From: Rubrivivax sp.
Lineage (GTDB): Bacteria; Pseudomonadota; Gammaproteobacteria; Burkholderiales; Burkholderiaceae_C
NCBI GenBank assembly: GCA_016707445.1
Contig: JADJHR010000019.1
Span: 1-64,000, forward strand
Reading direction: 5' to 3'
Length of the DNA: 64,000 nucleotides
Each line of letters opens with the position of its first letter. Position 1 is the stretch's first letter. Positions 17,978 to 28,983 of this stretch are shown here, in pieces. The position numbers and the translations under genes were made by a program. The notes beneath the pieces are model-generated. The model saw only the letters and a program-made list of their open reading frames with translations, had not been told where the DNA came from and did not search any database.

Positions 17978-19171
17978 ATGAAAATTCTTCGATTTGCCGA
18001 TCTGATCGCGCAGGGCCAGGTGAAAGGCAAGCGGGTGTTCATCCGCGCCGACCTCAACGTGCCGCAGGACGATGCCGGCCACATCACCGAGGACACCCGC
18101 ATCCGCGCGTCGGTGCCCTGCATCCGCATGGCGCTGGACGCCGGCGCTGCGGTGATGGTGACCTCGCACCTGGGCCGCCCGACCGAAGCTGCCTTCAAGC
18201 CCGGCGACTCGCTGGCCCCGGTGGCGGCGCGCCTGGCCGAGTTGCTGGGTCGCCCGGTGCCGCTGCGAACGAACTGGGTGGACGGTGTGGACCTGGCCGC
18301 TGGCGACTTGGTGTTGCTGGAAAACTGCCGCGTCAACAAGGGCGAGAAGAAGAACGACGAAGCGCTGGCGCGCAAGATGGCCGCGCTGTGTGACATCTAC
18401 GTGAACGACGCCTTCGGCACCGCACACCGCGCCGAGGCCAGCACCTACGGCATTGCACAGTTCGCGCCCGTGGCCTGCGCCGGCCCGCTGCTGGCGGCCG
18501 AGATCGACGCCATTGGCCAGGCGCTGGCGCAGCCCAGAAGGCCGCTGCTGGCCATCGTTGCGGGGTCGAAGGTCAGCACCAAGCTGACCATCCTGCGCAG
18601 CCTGGCGGACAAGGTCGACGGTCTGATCGTCGGCGGCGGCATTGCCAACACCTTCATGCTGGCGGCCGGATTGAAGATTGGCAAAAGTCTGGCCGAGGCC
18701 GACCTGGTAGGCGAGGCGCGTGCCGTCATCGACGCCATGAAGGCGCGTGGCGCCGCGGTGCCGATCCCGATCGACGTGGTCTGCGCCAAGACCTTCTCCG
18801 CTGACGCGGCGGCCACCGTGAAAGTCGCCAGCGATGTGGCCGACGACGACCTGATCCTGGACATCGGCCCACGCACGGCACAGATGCTGGCCGAGCAGCT
18901 GCGTGGTGCCGGCACCATCGTCTGGAACGGCCCGGTCGGGGTGTTCGAGTTCGACGCCTTCGCGCAGGGCACCGAGACCGTGGCGCGCGCCATCGCCGCG
19001 AGCAGCGCGTTCAGCATCGCCGGCGGTGGCGACACGCTGGCGGCGATCGCCAAGTACGGACTCGAAAAGGACATCGGCTACATCTCCACCGGCGGTGGTG
19101 CCTTTCTGGAGATGCTGGAAGGCAAGACTCTGCCGGCCCTCGAGATCCTCGAGCGGCGCGCTGCCGGCTGA
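17978..19171 (+). CDS. pgk: Phosphoglycerate kinase
   Basis: Interconverts 1,3-bisphosphoglycerate + ADP and 3-phosphoglycerate + ATP. 397 residues, full length. The signature VKGKRVFIRADLNVPQD lies near residues 15-31, then VTSHLGRPTE, LLENCRVNKGEKKND and YVNDAFGTAHRAEAS; the nucleotide loop GGGDTLAAIAKYG is near the C-terminus. A -10-like GACAAT (17936-17941) lies 36 bases upstream. It leads a run of central-carbon genes: maeB, pyk, ppsA and fba. Confidence 0.97.
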   Translation: MKILRFADLIAQGQVKGKRVFIRADLNVPQDDAGHITEDTRIRASVPCIRMALDAGAAVMVTSHLGRPTEAAFKPGDSLAPVAARLAELLGRPVPLRTNWVDGVDLAAGDLVLLENCRVNKGEKKNDEALARKMAALCDIYVNDAFGTAHRAEASTYGIAQFAPVACAGPLLAAEIDAIGQALAQPRRPLLAIVAGSKVSTKLTILRSLADKVDGLIVGGGIANTFMLAAGLKIGKSLAEADLVGEARAVIDAMKARGAAVPIPIDVVCAKTFSADAAATVKVASDVADDDLILDIGPRTAQMLAEQLRGAGTIVWNGPVGVFEFDAFAQGTETVARAIAASSAFSIAGGGDTLAAIAKYGLEKDIGYISTGGGAFLEMLEGKTLPALEILERRAAG

Positions 19172-19306
19172 GCGTGGATTGAGCGCCGGCCGACGCGCTG
19201 TCAGATTCCCCGACTGCGGGTTCAAGCTGATCGTGCTCGCCCGGGTCGCAGGGCGTCGCTTTCCGGTGTACCTTTGCCGTCCCGCACCCGGGAACGAGGA
19301 CACCTC

Positions 19307-21661
<2,355 letters not shown>

Positions 21662-21669
21662 CCGACGCC

Positions 21670-21687
21670 CGCCCCGCAGCAGGGGCG
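21670..21687 (+). terminator. GC-rich hairpin after maeB
   Basis: Perfect 6-base-pair stem CGCCCC / GGGGCG with a 6-base loop, 9 bases after the maeB stop. No T-run, but the position fits partial termination before the pyk promoter. Confidence 0.4.
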
Positions 21688-21691
21688 CGCC

Positions 21692-21697
21692 CATAAT
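21692..21697 (+). promoter_or_regulatory. -10-like element for pyk
   Basis: CATAAT lies 37 bases before the pyk ATG and directly after the maeB hairpin, consistent with a separate pyk transcript. The -35 is not clear. Confidence 0.4.
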
Positions 21698-21734
21698 CGC
21701 GCCGCTCGCCGTTCACGCCCAGAAAGCACTGCCC

Positions 21735-23165
21735 ATGCCCCGTGCCACCAAGATCGTCGCCACCCTCGGCCCCGCATCCAGCGACCCCGAGGTGCTCGAG
21801 CGCCTGTTGCGCGCCGGTGTCGACGTGGTGCGCCTGAACTTCAGCCATGGCAAGGCCGAAGACCATATCGCGCGCGCCGCCCTCGTGCGCGAGGTGGCCG
21901 CCAAGGTGGGCACCACGGTGGCCCTGATGGCCGACCTGCAGGGGCCCAAGATCCGCGTCGGCAAGTTCGCCGACGGCAAGGTGATGCTGATCAGCGGCCA
22001 GGCGTTCATCCTGGATGCGCAGCGCACCGAGCCGGGCGACAACGGCATCGTCGGTCTCGACTACAAGGAATTGCCGCGCGACGTTCGCCCCGGCGATTCG
22101 CTGCTGCTCAACGATGGTCTGATCGTGCTGGTTGTCGACGCCGTGCGCGGCGAGCAGGTGCACACCAAGGTCAAGATCGGCGGCGAGCTGTCCAACAACA
22201 AGGGCATCAACAAGCAGGGCGGCGGCCTGACCGCGCCGGCGCTGACGGCCAAGGACATGGACGACATCCGCACCGCGATGGCCTTCCAGGCCGAGTACGT
22301 GGCGGTGAGCTTTCCGAAGAGCGCCACCGACATGGAGATGGCGCGCCAGCTGGCCAACGTGGCCGGAGAGCCTTACCGGCACAAGCCGTCGATGATCGCC
22401 AAGATCGAGCGCAGCGAGGCGATCCCGCAGCTCGAGGCCATCCTGCGTGCCAGCGACGGCATCATGGTCGCGCGCGGCGACCTGGCGGTGGAGGTGGGCA
22501 ACGCGGCGGTGCCGGCGCTGCAGAAACGCATGATCCGCATGGCGCGCGAGATGGACAAGGTGGCCATCACCGCCACGCAGATGATGGAAAGCATGATCAC
22601 CAACCCGGTGCCCACCCGCGCCGAGGTGTCGGACGTGGCCAACGCGGTGCTCGACGGCACCGACGCGGTGATGCTCAGCGCCGAGACGGCCGCCGGCAAG
22701 TACCCGGTCGAGACGGTCGAGCAGATGGCGCTGATCGCACTCGAGGCCGAACGTGCCGATGACCTGTCGATCGAGACCGATTTCGCCAACAAGCGTTTCG
22801 GCCGCATCGACCAGAGCATCGCGATGGGCGCGCTGTTCACCGCGCACCACCTGGGCTGCAAGGCCATCATCGCGCTCACCGAGAGCGGCAGCACCGCGCT
22901 GTGGATGAGCCGGCACAACATCAAGGTGCCGATCTACGGCCTGACTTCGCAGGTGGTGTCACAGCGCAAGATGGCGCTGTACCGAAACGTGCTGCCGATC
23001 CTGATGAACAAGCTGAGCGATCGCGACGAAGCCCTGGCGCAGGCCGAAAGGCTGCTGGTGGAGCGTGGCGCACTGAAGCCCGGCGACACCTACGCCATCA
23101 CCTGCGGTGAGCCCATGGGCTACCCGGGGGGCACGAACATGCTCAAGGTCTGCAGAGTCGATTGA
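21735..23165 (+). CDS. pyk: Pyruvate kinase
   Basis: Transfers phosphate from PEP to ADP. 476 residues. Conserved blocks are RATKIVATLGPASS, VDVVRLNFSHG, ADLQGPKIRVG, SMIAKIERSEAI with the catalytic lysine, GIMVARGDLAVE, TATQMMESMI and DGTDAVMLSAETAAGKYPV. The C-terminal regulatory domain ends with GTNMLKVCRVD. It is placed directly before ppsA, the enzyme of the reverse direction, so expression of the two would need separate control; no operator was identified. Confidence 0.97.
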   Translation: MPRATKIVATLGPASSDPEVLERLLRAGVDVVRLNFSHGKAEDHIARAALVREVAAKVGTTVALMADLQGPKIRVGKFADGKVMLISGQAFILDAQRTEPGDNGIVGLDYKELPRDVRPGDSLLLNDGLIVLVVDAVRGEQVHTKVKIGGELSNNKGINKQGGGLTAPALTAKDMDDIRTAMAFQAEYVAVSFPKSATDMEMARQLANVAGEPYRHKPSMIAKIERSEAIPQLEAILRASDGIMVARGDLAVEVGNAAVPALQKRMIRMAREMDKVAITATQMMESMITNPVPTRAEVSDVANAVLDGTDAVMLSAETAAGKYPVETVEQMALIALEAERADDLSIETDFANKRFGRIDQSIAMGALFTAHHLGCKAIIALTESGSTALWMSRHNIKVPIYGLTSQVVSQRKMALYRNVLPILMNKLSDRDEALAQAERLLVERGALKPGDTYAITCGEPMGYPGGTNMLKVCRVD

Positions 23166-23234
23166 TTTCTCTCAAGGGCTGAACGCGGCTTGCCGCGCAC
23201 GATCGACGACATCCGTCGACGAGGAGTGCATGGC

Positions 23235-25639
23235 ATGGCCGATACGAGCTACATCCGTTGGTTTCGTGAACTTTCGCTGAGCGACCTGCCGCTGGTGGGC
23301 GGCAAGAACGCATCGCTGGGTGAAATGTTCCAGCGGCTGATACCGCTGGGCGTGCGCATCCCCGACGGCTTTGCGGTCACGGCCGTGGCCTACCGCGAAG
23401 CGCTCGACGCAGCCGACGCCTGGCCCGAACTGCACCGGCTGCTCGACCATGTCGACAAGACCGACGTGCGGGCGCTGGCACGGGCGGCGGCCCGGGCACG
23501 AGAGATCGTCTATGCCGCGCCGATGCCGCCTGCGGTGGAACAACAGCTGCGCCAGGCCTGGCGCCAGTTGCTGGCCCAGGTCGGGCCAGAGCTCAGCGTG
23601 GCCGTGCGCAGCAGCGCCACGGCCGAGGACTTGCCCACCGCCAGTTTTGCCGGCCAGCACGACACCTACCTCAACGTGCAGGGCGAAGAGATGCTGATCG
23701 ACGCCGTCAAGCGTTGCCAGGCCTCGCTGTTCACCGACCGTGCGATCAGCTACCGCATCGATCAGGGCTTCGACCACTTCAAGGTCAGCCTGTCGGTGGC
23801 GGTGATGCAGATGGTGCGCAGCGACCTGGCCTCCAGCGGCGTGATGTTCACCATCGACACCGAATCGGGCCACCCCGACTTCGTCTTCATCACCGGCGCC
23901 TGGGGGCTGGGCGAGAACGTGGTGCAGGGTGCGGTCGACCCCGACGAGTTCTACGTGCACAAGCCGACCTTTCGCCAGGGCTTTCGACAGGTGCTGCGGC
24001 GCACCCTGGGCGACAAGCAAGTGCACATGGTCTACGCCCCGGGCGCACGCGCGAGCCGGTGATCAACCGGCCCACGCCCAAGGCCGACCGCTTGCGGTTT
24101 TGCCTCAGCGACGCCGATGTGATGGAGCTGGCCGACGCAGCGATCAAGATCGAAGACCACTACAGCCAGCACGCCGGCGAGCACCGGCCGATGGACATCG
24201 AATGGGCCAAGGATGGCCCCGACGGCGCGATCTACATCGTGCAGGCGCGGCCCGAGACGGCGGCATCGCGCCGGTCGGCCACACAGCTGGAAGAATTCGT
24301 GCTGCAAGGCAGCGGCCCGCTGCTGGCCACTGGCCGCGCGGTGGGCGCGCGCATCGCCAGCGGCGCGGTGCGACTGGTGGCCAACGCACACCAGTTGTCG
24401 ACTTTCAAGCCCGGCGAGGTGCTGGTGGCCGACACCACCACGCCCGACTGGGAGCCGGTGATGAAGACCGCGGCGGCCATCGTCACCAACCGGGGTGGCC
24501 GCACCTGCCACGCCGCCATCGTGGCGCGTGAGCTGGGCATCCCGGCGGTGGTGGGGGCTGAACATGCCACCGAGCGGCTTGTCGTGGGCCAGACCGTGAC
24601 CGTCAGCTGTGCTGAGGGCGCGGTGGGCAAGGTCTACGAAGGTGCGCTGGACTTCGAGCGCGTGGTCACTGATGTCAGTGGCCTGCAGCGTCCCAAGACG
24701 CAGATCATGGTCAACCTGGGCAACCCCGAGCTGGCCTTCCAGACCTCGCTGATGCCTTGCGACGGCGTGGGCCTGGCGCGCATGGAATTCATCATCAACG
24801 AGCACATCAAGGTGCACCCGATGGCCGTGCTGCACCCCGAGCGCATCGTCGACGTCGAGGTTCGCGCACAGGTGCAGGCGCTGTCCCGGGGCTACGCAGA
24901 CGGCGCCAGCTACTTCGTCGAGCGACTGGCCGAAGGTGTGGGCACCATTGCCGCTGCGTTCTTCCCGCGGCCGGTGATCGTGCGCCTGTCGGACTTCAAG
25001 AGCAACGAGTACGCGGCGCTGCTGGGCGGGCGCGTGTTCGAGCCGCACGAAGAGAACCCGATGATCGGGTTCCGCGGCGCGGCGCGCTACATCCACCCGG
25101 CCTATGCCGAAGGCTTCGCGCTCGAATGCCGGGCGATGAAACGCGTGCGGCAGGACATGGGGCTGAGCAACCTGAAGCTGATGGTGCCGTTCTGCCGCCG
25201 GCTGGATGAGGCGCGCGGCGTGCTGGCGGCGATGGCCGGCCACGGGCTGGTGCGCGGCCAGGATGGTCTCGAGGTCTACGTGATGTGCGAGATCCCGAAC
25301 AACGTGCTGCTGATCGACGAGTTCGCCAAAGAGTTCGACGGTTTCTCGATCGGCAGCAATGACCTCACACAGCTGACGCTGGGCGTCGACCGCGACAGTG
25401 CGATCGTGGCCGATTCCTTCGACGAGCAGGACCCGGGCATGCTGAAGATGCTGCAGATGGCGGTCGAAGGCGCACGGCGCAACCACCGCCACAGCGGCAT
25501 CTGCGGCCAGGCCCCGTCGGACCACATCGAGGTGGCGCGCTACCTGGTCGGCCTGGGCATCGACAGCATCAGCCTGACGCCCGACCGCGTGCTGCAGACC
25601 ATGCAGGTGGTGGCCGAGATCGAGCAGCGGCGAACGTAG
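23235..25639 (+). CDS. ppsA: Phosphoenolpyruvate synthase (frameshift near 24044)
   Basis: Converts pyruvate + ATP to PEP + AMP + Pi for gluconeogenesis. The N-terminal ATP-grasp part starts at ATG 23235 (GAGGAG just upstream) with VGGKNASLGEM and AVRSSATAEDLPTASFAGQHD, and runs to HMVYAPG. The second frame continues from REPVINRPTPK. Adding one C at 24044 gives APGRTREPV and a full 801-residue enzyme. The swivelling domain has the phosphohistidine motif GGRTCHAAIVARE, and the PEP-binding barrel has IGFRGAARYIHP and GICGQAPSDH with the catalytic Cys. Probably an intact gene carrying a sequence error. Confidence 0.94.
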
Positions 25640-25665
25640 TCGGTCGGTCTGGCTGGCTGTCTGTC

Positions 25666-25682
25666 AGCCCGTCAGGCGGGCT
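25666..25682. terminator. Hairpin between convergent ppsA and ATPase genes
   Basis: Perfect 6-base-pair repeat AGCCCG / CGGGCT with a 5-base loop, between ppsA and the convergent gene and overlapping that gene's stop codon. It is preceded by a run of four-base repeats (GTCG/GTCT/GGCT, 25638-25665). Confidence 0.4.
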
Positions 25683-26697
25683 CGCTGCTCACGCTGCGCA
25701 CCATCGCGGCCACGGTGGGCGTCATGCTCAAGGGCGCCACCTGCAGGCCAGGGTGGTCGCGCGTGAAGACGCGAAGCAGCTCGTCGACGAAGCCATGGCC
25801 CACGTGCTGAATGCCGCTGAAGTCGATCTCGGCGCGGCGAAAGCACTGCAGGCGCGAGGCCACGCGCTTGGCCTGCGCGCGCGAGGCCAGACCAGAGTCG
25901 CCATCCGCCAGCAGCCGCAGTGGGACGACCGTGCGGTCGAAGCCGTAGCCGTCACCGTCCAGGCTGTGCGCGCGCAGCACGCTGTCCAGCGTGCGCGGCG
26001 TGTCCAGCGTGATGGCCAGGTAGACCGACGTTCCCTGGCGCACCAAGGGCTTGCTCTTGAACCAGCTGCGATGATCCCAGCCGCGGTACTGAAAGGCCGT
26101 CTGGTTGGCGTGCAGATCGAACATGTCGGCCAGCCGCGAGCTGAAGAACAGACCGCGACCGGCGTGCCGGTGCGGCTGGCTGGTCAGCTTGCCCTTGCTG
26201 AGCTCGAGCATCGCCAGCGTGGGGTCGTCAATCTCGAAGGCGCCTTCGATGCGCTGGAAGATGCCGATGCCGTCATCGGACACCAGCAGCTGAAGCTGCA
26301 GCGGCGTCTGCCGCATCGACACCGTGACCTGTGTACCGCCGCTGTGGTCGACGGCGTTGTTCACCAGCTCGGTGAAGGCATGCTGCGCCATGCGGGCCAC
26401 CTCGGGCGGCAGCGCGAAGAACGGTGCGAAGTCACGCGACCAGGCCAGGTCTTCGTGCAGGCCGGCGATGGCATAACGCTGCACCACCTGACGCAGGGCG
26501 CCCGGCAACCAGCGGCCCTGGCGTGGCGTGCCTTCACGCAGCAGCCATTGAGCCGCCACCAGCCGCCGCAGCACGTTCAGCGCGGCGCGGCGGTCGATGC
26601 CCAGACGGGCCATCATCGTGGCCGGCAGGTTGACACCGTCCTGCAGTGCGGCGGCGCTGATCCAAGGCGTCACGGTGGCAAGTGCTGGGGTCTTCAT
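25672..26697 (-). CDS. ATP-binding (HATPase) regulator with winged-helix and STAS-like DUF4325 domains
   Basis: Predicted cytosolic signalling protein, 341 residues from ATG 26697 (AAGG 7 bases upstream). The N-terminal 75 residues look like a winged helix (LGIDRRAALNVLRRLV, LLREGTPRQGRWLPG). The middle is a GHKL/HATPase domain: N-box FTELVNNAVDHSGG, G1 VSDDGIGIF and G2 RGLFFSSRLAD. No histidine-kinase dimerisation domain is seen, so it resembles anti-sigma-type or orphan ATPases. The last 95 residues (LQCFRRAEIDFSGIQHVGHGFVDELLR) match STAS-like DUF4325. It is wedged between ppsA and fba in opposite orientation. Its target is unknown. Confidence 0.82.
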   Translation of the reverse strand: MKTPALATVTPWISAAALQDGVNLPATMMARLGIDRRAALNVLRRLVAAQWLLREGTPRQGRWLPGALRQVVQRYAIAGLHEDLAWSRDFAPFFALPPEVARMAQHAFTELVNNAVDHSGGTQVTVSMRQTPLQLQLLVSDDGIGIFQRIEGAFEIDDPTLAMLELSKGKLTSQPHRHAGRGLFFSSRLADMFDLHANQTAFQYRGWDHRSWFKSKPLVRQGTSVYLAITLDTPRTLDSVLRAHSLDGDGYGFDRTVVPLRLLADGDSGLASRAQAKRVASRLQCFRRAEIDFSGIQHVGHGFVDELLRVFTRDHPGLQVAPLSMTPTVAAMVRSVSSEPA

Positions 26698-26946
26698 CGA
26701 CGACCTTGTTGCCGGAGCCGGGGTGGCCCTCATGCGGCACAGTGTGAGCAACAGCGGGCCGGGCTGCTGGGCGAACAGCGGGGTGATTGCGGACCAATTC
26801 GATCCCGCCGGGCCGGCGGCGACACACGCCACCCCAGACGCGGGCCCGCGCCCGCGGCGGAACGGGCCTGGGGGCCGCTGCCCCGCGTTGCCGCCTGGCC
26901 TGCCAGCGGCCCAGCGCCATCCTTCTCACCACCCACGGAGACTTCC

Positions 26947-28011
26947 ATGCCCCTCGTCTCGATGCGTCAACTGCTCGACCATGCCGCCGAAAACGGTTAT
27001 GGCATCCCGGCCTTCAACGTCAACAACCTGGAGCAGGTGCAGGCGGTGATGAGTGCGGCGGCCGAGGTGGGCGCCCCGGTCATCCTGCAGGCCAGCGCGG
27101 GCGCTCGCAAATACGCGGGCGAGCCCTTCATCAAGCACCTGATCGAGGCCGCACTCGAATCGTGGCCGCAGATCCCGCTGGTGATGCACCAGGACCATGG
27201 CCAGAGCCCCGAGGTGTGCCAGGGCGCGATGGCGCTGGGCTTCAGCTCGGTGATGATGGACGGCAGTCTGCAGGCCGACGGCAAGACCATCGCCAGCTAC
27301 GACTACAACGTGGACGTGACACGCCAGGTGGTCGAGATGGCGCACAAGCTGGGCGTCACCGTCGAAGGTGAACTGGGTTGCCTGGGGTCGCTGGAGACCA
27401 TGCGCGGCGACAAGGAAGACGGTCATGGCACCGACGCGACGATGACGCGCGAGCAGCTGCTGACCGACCCCGAGCAGGCGGCCGACTTCGTCAAGAGGAC
27501 CCAGCTGGACGCGCTGGCGATCGCCATCGGCACCAGCCATGGTGCCTACAAATTCACCCGCAAACCCACCGGCGACATCCTGGCCATCGAGCGCATCAAG
27601 GAGATCAACCGACGCATCCCCAACACGCACCTGGTGATGCACGGCAGTTCCAGCGTGCCGCAGGACCTGCTGGCGGTCATCCGCCAGCACGGCGGCGACA
27701 TGAAGGAGACCTATGGCGTGCCGGTGGAAGAGATCCAGCACGCCATCAAGTTCGGCGTGCGCAAGATCAACATCGACACCGACATCCGGCTGGCGATGAC
27801 CGCTGCCATCCGCAAGTACATGGCCGAGAACCCGAGCAAGTTCGACCCGCGCGACTACCTGAAGCCCGCTCGCGATGCGGCAAAGTCGATCTGCCGCCAA
27901 CGCTACCTGGAATTCGGCTGCGAAGGCCAGGCCGCGAAGATCAAGCCCATGCCCTTGGCTGAGGTGGCCCGCCAATATGCAGGTGGCCAGCTGGCGCAGC
28001 TTGTGAACTGA
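26947..28011 (+). CDS. fba: Class II fructose-bisphosphate aldolase
   Basis: Zinc-dependent aldolase splitting fructose 1,6-bisphosphate, 354 residues, of the CbbA-like class II type. Visible are GYGIPAFNVNNLEQV near the N-terminus, the zinc/catalytic segment VMHQDHGQSPEV, VEGELGCLGSLE, the phosphate-binding IAIGTSHGAYKF, VMHGSSSVPQ and INIDTDIRLAM. The 249 bases shared with the divergent ATPase gene carry its promoter region; GGAG lies upstream of the ATG. It completes the glycolytic set starting at pgk. Confidence 0.97.
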   Translation: MPLVSMRQLLDHAAENGYGIPAFNVNNLEQVQAVMSAAAEVGAPVILQASAGARKYAGEPFIKHLIEAALESWPQIPLVMHQDHGQSPEVCQGAMALGFSSVMMDGSLQADGKTIASYDYNVDVTRQVVEMAHKLGVTVEGELGCLGSLETMRGDKEDGHGTDATMTREQLLTDPEQAADFVKRTQLDALAIAIGTSHGAYKFTRKPTGDILAIERIKEINRRIPNTHLVMHGSSSVPQDLLAVIRQHGGDMKETYGVPVEEIQHAIKFGVRKINIDTDIRLAMTAAIRKYMAENPSKFDPRDYLKPARDAAKSICRQRYLEFGCEGQAAKIKPMPLAEVARQYAGGQLAQLVN

Positions 28012-28046
28012 GTGACACGCGGCGCTGCAAAGTGCAGCGAAGAACG

Positions 28047-28080
28047 AAGCCGCTGCTGGCCCGATGACCGACAGCGGCTT
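28047..28080. terminator. Bidirectional terminator between fba and the SWIB gene
   Basis: Perfect 9-base-pair inverted repeat AAGCCGCTG / CAGCGGCTT around a 16-base loop. It is placed between two convergent stop codons. The A-start and T-end of the stem suit termination in both directions. Confidence 0.6.
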
Positions 28081-28112
28081 CATCACGTCAGGGGCCGCAA
28101 TGCGGCCCGGGA

Positions 28113-28499
28113 TCACTTGAGGTGACCGCTGATCAGCTTGGTCATCTCGAACATCGACACCTGGGCCTTCTTGAAGATCTCCTTCAGCTTGGCGTCGGCA
28201 TTGATCATCGTGCGCTTGGCGCTGTCCTGCAGGCCATGCTTCTTGATGTATTCCCAGACCTTCTTCGTCACCTCGGTGCGCGGCAAGGCCTTGTCACCGA
28301 TCACGGCCGCCAGTGCAGAACTGGGTGTCAGCGCCTTCATGAAGGCCGCGTTGGGAGTGCGCTTCTTGGCGGGGGCGGCGCGTTTGGTGGGTGTCTTGGG
28401 TGCTGCGGCCTTTTTCGCTGTTGCGGGCGCCTTCTTGGCCGGCGCCGCCTTCTTGGCCGGGGCAGCCTTCTTTGCTGCCGCTTTCTTCGCAGTTGCCAT
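28113..28499 (-). CDS. SWIB/MDM2 domain protein with Lys/Ala-rich H1-like tail
   Basis: Protein of 128 residues from ATG 28499 (GGAGAA just upstream). Residues 1-50 are a lysine/alanine/proline repeat (AKKAAAKKAAPAKKAAPAKK) like the tails of histone H1-type bacterial proteins. Residues about 50-128 form a SWIB domain (FMKALTPSSALAAVIGDKAL, EVTKKVWEYIKKHGLQDS, DAKLKEIFKKAQVSMFEMTKLI). Such proteins are presumed to bind DNA and to act in chromosome organisation, but their role is unproven. It is convergent with fba and separated from it by a terminator. Confidence 0.9.
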   Translation of the reverse strand: MATAKKAAAKKAAPAKKAAPAKKAPATAKKAAAPKTPTKRAAPAKKRTPNAAFMKALTPSSALAAVIGDKALPRTEVTKKVWEYIKKHGLQDSAKRTMINADAKLKEIFKKAQVSMFEMTKLISGHLK

Positions 28500-28983
28500 G
28501 CGTGTTTCTCCGTCTGAGTTAATGTCGTTGCGCGTCGAATCCCGAACCAGATGGCATCTTTTCACTCGACGCTGCAGTAGATGGTAATGCTCCACCCAGC
28601 AGGTGAGAAGGCGTTCGTGTGGCTAGCAATTCACCGATCAACCGAACAGTCCTCATACGAAGGCAAGGTTGTGACTTCGACGATTGGTGCTCCGGCTTCT
28701 CTAAGCGCGTTCGGAAAGTTGTCTCGCAGGCTCGACGCGAGCACTTGTAAGGCAGAGCTAGACAATCAGGCGAGGCGAAGGCAGGCTGTAGCTTGACGAG
28801 TCGGACGAGGTGCTGAGCTTGGCGCTTCACTGGTTGGCAAGTGGAAGCCTTAAGTGCTCCGAGGGACGCTACTGGCGACTTGCAACCAGCAGCCGATTCA
28901 GTGCAGAGCACTTTAGTGCTCCTCCCGCGGATGTTTAGAGGTTGATTTGGTATTTATTTAAAAATATCCTCAGGAATTTACCG
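28500..28983. other. Intergenic region of altered composition, with short repeats
   Basis: 484 bases with no convincing gene. The left end holds the SWIB gene's promoter region. GC content falls steadily towards the right, where it becomes very AT-rich (28945-28980). The octamer GAGCACTT occurs at 28739-28746, inverted at 28852-28859, and again at 28906-28913. The last copy forms a perfect hairpin GAGCAC-TTTA-GTGCTC (28906-28921). Short frames on both strands (28581-28796 plus, 28519-28911 minus) have no support. This looks like the left flank of an inserted segment. Confidence 0.5.

Noticed and set aside
28519..28911. 130-codon minus-strand frame and a 71-codon plus-strand frame (28581-28796) in the flank of the AT-rich segment
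   Set aside because: No ribosome site, no recognisable domain, and low-complexity composition. They slightly recall cassette-borne fragments, but I cannot support either as a gene.
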